This document shows, piece by piece, positions 60,600-64,000 of a stretch of 64,000 nt of DNA. The DNA comes from Liolophura sinensis (Eukaryota; Mollusca; Polyplacophora; Chitonida; Chitonidae). Location: NCBI RefSeq assembly GCF_032854445.1, contig NC_088306.1, positions 8,456,193-8,520,192 on the forward strand, given 5' to 3'. The notes under the pieces are model-generated. The model ran no database searches. It had not been told where the DNA came from and saw only the letters and a list, made by a program, of their open reading frames with translations. The stretch's first letter is position 1. Each line of letters begins with the position of its first letter. Both the position numbers and the translations under genes were made by a program.

Positions 60600-60865
60600 C
60601 TTCTGTTTTTCGTGTCGCCGCTGGTGCCGGACCAAATGGCTTCGGCGGGGAATTGTCCGCCCGCAGGTCGGGCACGTGAACCTCTTCCCCGCGTGATATG
60701 TCTTCTTATGAGGCAACCAGTTGTCCCGCCTGGAAAACGTACACGTGCTGCAGGTAAACTAGGACCGCTCTCCTCGGCGTGCTGTTCCTGTTCATGTCTG
60801 AACAGGAACAGCACGCTAGTTGTCCCACAGGAAAAACCACCTGGCGCACGTCCGACAAGTAAACT
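60600..60865 (-). pseudogene. C2H2 zinc fingers upstream of PolB
   Basis: On the minus strand one frame reads FTCSTCTFSRRDN...PHKKTYH, then a linker HAGKRF, then FTCPTCGRTIPRRSH...HQRRH. These are two C2H2 fingers (about 60758-60612). A third, truncated finger (FTCRTCARWFFLWDN then stop) begins at 60863. A perfect hairpin sits between the third finger and the other two. Family B polymerases of some Polinton-like elements begin with such fingers, so this may be the old N-terminus of the polymerase gene. Confidence 0.55.
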
Positions 60866-61094
60866 TTGCTGAAGCCCCTCCTTCTCTCCCTCGTCCTCCT
60901 CCTCCGTAAGCCATGATGGCAGCGTAGCATCAGTAGTATACAAGCGTCTTTCTGGGATAACGTTGTCTAGGCAGGTAGGATAGCCGGAATAAACTTCACT
61001 CTCTTCAGACTTCTCCTTTTTATTCCGTCAACGCGAACGTCAACGAAATTCAGGCGCCAAAACTGCGTTTCCCCCCCCCCCCCCCCCCCCCCCA

Positions 61095-61395
61095 TTGGTC
61101 AGTTTTGGCGCGAATGGAGGTCACCCACTGGTCTGTCTTGGCGCAAAATGGAGTAGAAGGAGCTGCATAAACCCACCTTTACAAGGTGACGTTCAGTTTT
61201 GGTGCGAAATGGAGCTCACCTATTGGTCAGTTTTGGCGCGACATGGAGCTGAAGGAGCTGCTCTAGCGTGTGACATCAGTTTTGGCGCGAACGAAATGGA
61301 GCTCACCCATGGGTCAGTTTTGGCGCGATCGAAATGGAGCTCACCTATTGGTCAGTTTTGGCCTGACATCGAGCTGAAGGATCTGCTCTCTCGCG
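61095..61395 (+). repeat. Subterminal tandem repeats at the right end of the element
   Basis: About seven imperfect units contain cagttttggcgcga and aaatggagctcacc, some separated by gaaggagctgctct-like segments that resemble the inner part of the inverted repeat. A run of C (about 61071-61093) precedes the array. No equivalent array is seen at the left end. Confidence 0.75.
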
Positions 61396-61435
61396 TGACA
61401 TTATGCGCGACATGGCAGGTGTGACGTCACTCGGC

Positions 61436-61497
61436 TGACGTCACGCGCATGCAGGAGCGCGGACTCAACGACACACTCCCTCTTCCCACTCCTCCTC
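61436..61497 (-). repeat. Right terminal inverted repeat of the Polinton-like element
   Basis: It mirrors 54918-54979. Just inside lies a duplicated tgacgtca motif and a roughly 30-bp segment missing from the left end. Confidence 0.85.
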
Positions 61498-61499
61498 AT

Positions 61500-64000
61500 G
61501 ACCTTCTTTCCGGATCGAAAACAAACCAAAGCCCCAGGCCGTGACGAATTTTTTGGCACGCGAAACACCTTGTCGGGTTGGGGATGTAGAGGTCACACGA
61601 ACCCTGTATGGGCCAATGTAAATGAATGATGGAAGTGATGTGCTATTGAATGTTAAGAAATAAGTGTTGAGTTTAATGGTGTCGCCAGATTTCTTCGCAA
61701 TGAAGCTCTTTACATTAGAAATACCCCTAGACTTCAAATCAGAACAAATCTCTTATTCAGAGGGATCAATAAGATCCCGATCCCTGTCAAATATGACTCC
61801 CTTACAGCTATTGAGGGACTTGTACGGCGACGCAAAAAACAGGTATATCCAAAACGGAATTCAATGATAATAAATTTACTGCTTTCTGCTTTCGAAAACA
61901 TACAATATGGATATCGCCAGGTCTTAATTTGTTATCATTTTTAACTTACCCAGCTGAACCTTGTAGTTTCTTTAAACAACGAATGGATCTAATTTAGACG
62001 CTGGATATTGTTTGTTTTTGGTTGATAAAATAATCAAAGCGTACCAGCTGTCCGGTCCATTGCATATTTCCAGAAGATCTTCATTTTTACGCTTTTTAGC
62101 AGAGTTTATTGGACAATTGTGTTCTTTTTTGGAAGACATAATATGGACTTTTAAAAATTCATAGCGCCGTATCCCTCACCCATCCCGGAGTGCCATCTTG
62201 GGCGAAAGCCTTTCCGCGAGTAACCAGCAGAAAGTGAGACGAGAATTCCACTTGGTGGGTGGTGGATTTTTCGCTCATACTCGAGCAGATTAAATCCATA
62301 AAATAGAGACAATCCACCCGATTGACCTTAAAGACACCGCCCTGATATCATGAGAATCTTATTAATATATTCTGATATATAAACAAGTACTTACAAATGA
62401 CGGTTAGATATAGCAGAATTGATTCTCGGACATCTGGACCGACGTGACCAGCCGATTGATCGAAGTGGGCCCTCCGACCGTTCGTCTGAAGAGAAGAAAC
62501 GGCCAAAGTGACGTGTTGGGTATGAGGATCTCGTAAGACCAACACGCCCTCTACCACCAAAATCTCGTTTTTCCCCTTTCACGGGTCGCGACCCACGGCC
62601 GCTTCCTGGTTGCCTGTCATGCCACCAAGAAGATGTGAGTCTATTATATTCACTGGGCCCACACGAGAGAGCTCTAGGTTAGTCGTCTTCTTCGACGAGC
62701 TTACCTACAGGGCTGAAGTCCTGTTCTTTTCACCCCGGAGACCCCGCAGGGATACTCTGTTGTGACAACTTATAATGACATGTACTACCATAAAGATACA
62801 GTGCACTTTTACCCAATACTTATTTTTGGTATAAGTTTCTTTGAAAAGTTCACTAGTGACAAAGAAACTTTAACTTTATATGTCCTTAGTTCACAAACAA
62901 ATGACATTTTGTTGTAATAAATCATCTTTTTTCGTTTTGTTGTGAAACTTTCTAGTGATATGTGTGGGAGCCTTGATGATGTTGTAGCCTCTGTCCCCTG
63001 AGGTGAATAGTTCAAATCTGGTTGTCCTTAGGTCTGTATCCGGCTTATTAATGCAAGGTGAGGGAAAGTCTGCAAATTTATTAAGGTACGTGAATTTCCT
63101 CCGAACTGTGCACAGTTTCCTCCCACAAATACTGTCATTTGTTCTTGAATGTGCGGAGAAGTTGAGTGTATTGTTTGTAAATATACAGATTGCCATGCTG
63201 TCAACCTACATTTATAATAGGCAGATTTACAGCAGTTCCAGGTCTTACAATGTAGTTTTATTTATGGAATACTGTGAAATTACAGTAGTATAAATTTACA
63301 GCTAGGGACACTGTAGTTAAACAGTCAGGGAGGTAATGTTACACATGTGGTTGCTTTATTTAAGCTGTCATAATTGGTGTGGGACTACTGCACACTAGCT
63401 TGGAATTCGACGGTCATAAAGTGTTACTTTTCACATAGAGGCGTTGTAGTTTTTCAATGGCATTTAATGTAACTTTGCATGATATATATGATATACATTT
63501 ACAATAGAGCACCGTTGTGTTGCAGACAAGCATACCGTAATTCCGCATCGGTAACAAATGTATTTTTGTTTTCAAATGTGCCGTGACTTCTTCCATTAAT
63601 TTTCACTAGGTTTTACTGGTAATTTTGCAGTAGATATCTCAGTACATATACAGTGAATAGACGAGCAATATACAGTCAAGAAACATGGTCACAAAATTGC
63701 CAACAGTTTATGCTGTAAAGTAACAGGACTGTTTTTTACAGTGTACTGTCACATAGATGTTTCAGTGATTTTTTCTTCTAATGCTTACTTCATTTTTAGG
63801 CTTTTTTCCCCCTTGAACATGTGTGGTATAATTTGACCTGAACGCCGACCACATCCAAGCAAGATGGGCTTCTATACTGCTAGCGACAGACATTACATAT
63901 TCGAAAAAAGTATAACTAGGTGTAAACCGTGAACTGATGGATCCAACTCATCCGACGTATCATCACCACTTCTCGTGACAACGTTACTTTCCATTCCATT
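61500..64000. other. Right flank, no gene seen
   Basis: A short frame from 62619 (MPPRRCESIIF, about 49 codons) and other frames lack any recognisable domain. A/T-rich sequence with recurring acagt/actgt words fills 63100-63760. Confidence 0.45.

Larger units (their letters stand above)
54918..61497. mobile_element. Compact Polinton/Maverick-like element (endogenous, decayed)
   Basis: Inverted repeats at 54918-54979 and 61436-61497 match at 58 of 62 positions and enclose 6.6 kb of GC-richer DNA. The + strand order is packaging ATPase, pX-like protein, F54H12.2-like structural protein and adenain-like protease. Zinc fingers and a protein-primed family B DNA polymerase run the other way from the right end. 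The two blocks converge near 57.6-57.75 kb, where AATAAA signals occur (57701, 57712). This gene set is typical of Polintons and adintoviruses, known as integrated virus-like elements of animals. All genes carry frameshifts or stops. No integrase and no hexon-type major capsid gene were recognised, and no target-site duplication was evident. Confidence 0.8.

Noticed and set aside
60441-60943. Long frames on both strands (143 and 122 codons) as separate genes
   Set aside because: They overlap the decayed zinc-finger segment in the wrong frames; only the minus-strand C2H2 pattern is meaningful.

Overview
The window is animal nuclear DNA, AT-rich and packed with repeats, and most likely from a mollusc. 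Genes are sparse and intron-containing, with GT/AG splice sites. A tRNA-derived SINE with an (AAAT)n tail recurs about twenty times, and remnants of Penelope-like, Ty3/gypsy and I/Jockey-type retroelements are present. The mollusc assignment rests on my memory of this SINE in shelled molluscs and is an inference; no rRNA, tRNA gene or mitochondrial marker is present to settle it.

Only three host genes are convincing. Two are paralogous Golgi carbohydrate sulfotransferases facing each other. Copy 1 lies on the + strand (7744-10668) and copy 2 on the - strand (21789-27891). Each has three coding exons: a signal-anchor exon, a short stem exon, and a 1110-nt catalytic exon of identical length in both copies. 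Intron phases (1, then 0) are the same. The small first two exons had to be found from splice signals and paralogue comparison. The third gene (46175-47384, +) is an almost intronless rhodopsin-like receptor. Its reading frame is lost between TM6 and TM7, and the NPxxY segment follows in another frame.

The most striking region is 54918-61497, a 6.6-kb element bounded by inverted repeats of about 62 bp (4 mismatches). Inside it are decayed genes of the Polinton/Maverick/adintovirus type. On the + strand are a packaging ATPase, a small pX-like protein, an F54H12.2-like structural protein and an adenain-like protease. On the - strand are C2H2 zinc fingers and a protein-primed family B DNA polymerase. 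Every gene has frameshifts. I see no integrase and no recognisable hexon-type major capsid gene, so the element is much smaller than a typical Polinton.

Region by region: 1-7.7 kb holds SINE fragments, a Penelope-like reverse transcriptase remnant (2.2-3.4 kb) and a 24-bp minisatellite. 7.7-10.7 kb is sulfotransferase 1. 11-21.7 kb is gene-free, with three tandem arrays and several SINEs. 21.8-27.9 kb is sulfotransferase 2. 28-36.8 kb holds a fold-back element, a long AT tract, a duplicated satellite-plus-tail block carrying a solo LTR, and a 61-62-bp minisatellite. 37.1-40.1 kb has two Ty3/gypsy pol remnants in the wrong order. 40-46 kb is unassigned. 46.2-47.4 kb is the receptor and 47.9-48.1 kb a possible promoter. 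51.7-54.6 kb is a LINE on the - strand, broken by a SINE and another insertion. 54.9-61.5 kb is the Polinton-like element. 61.5-64 kb shows nothing I can identify.
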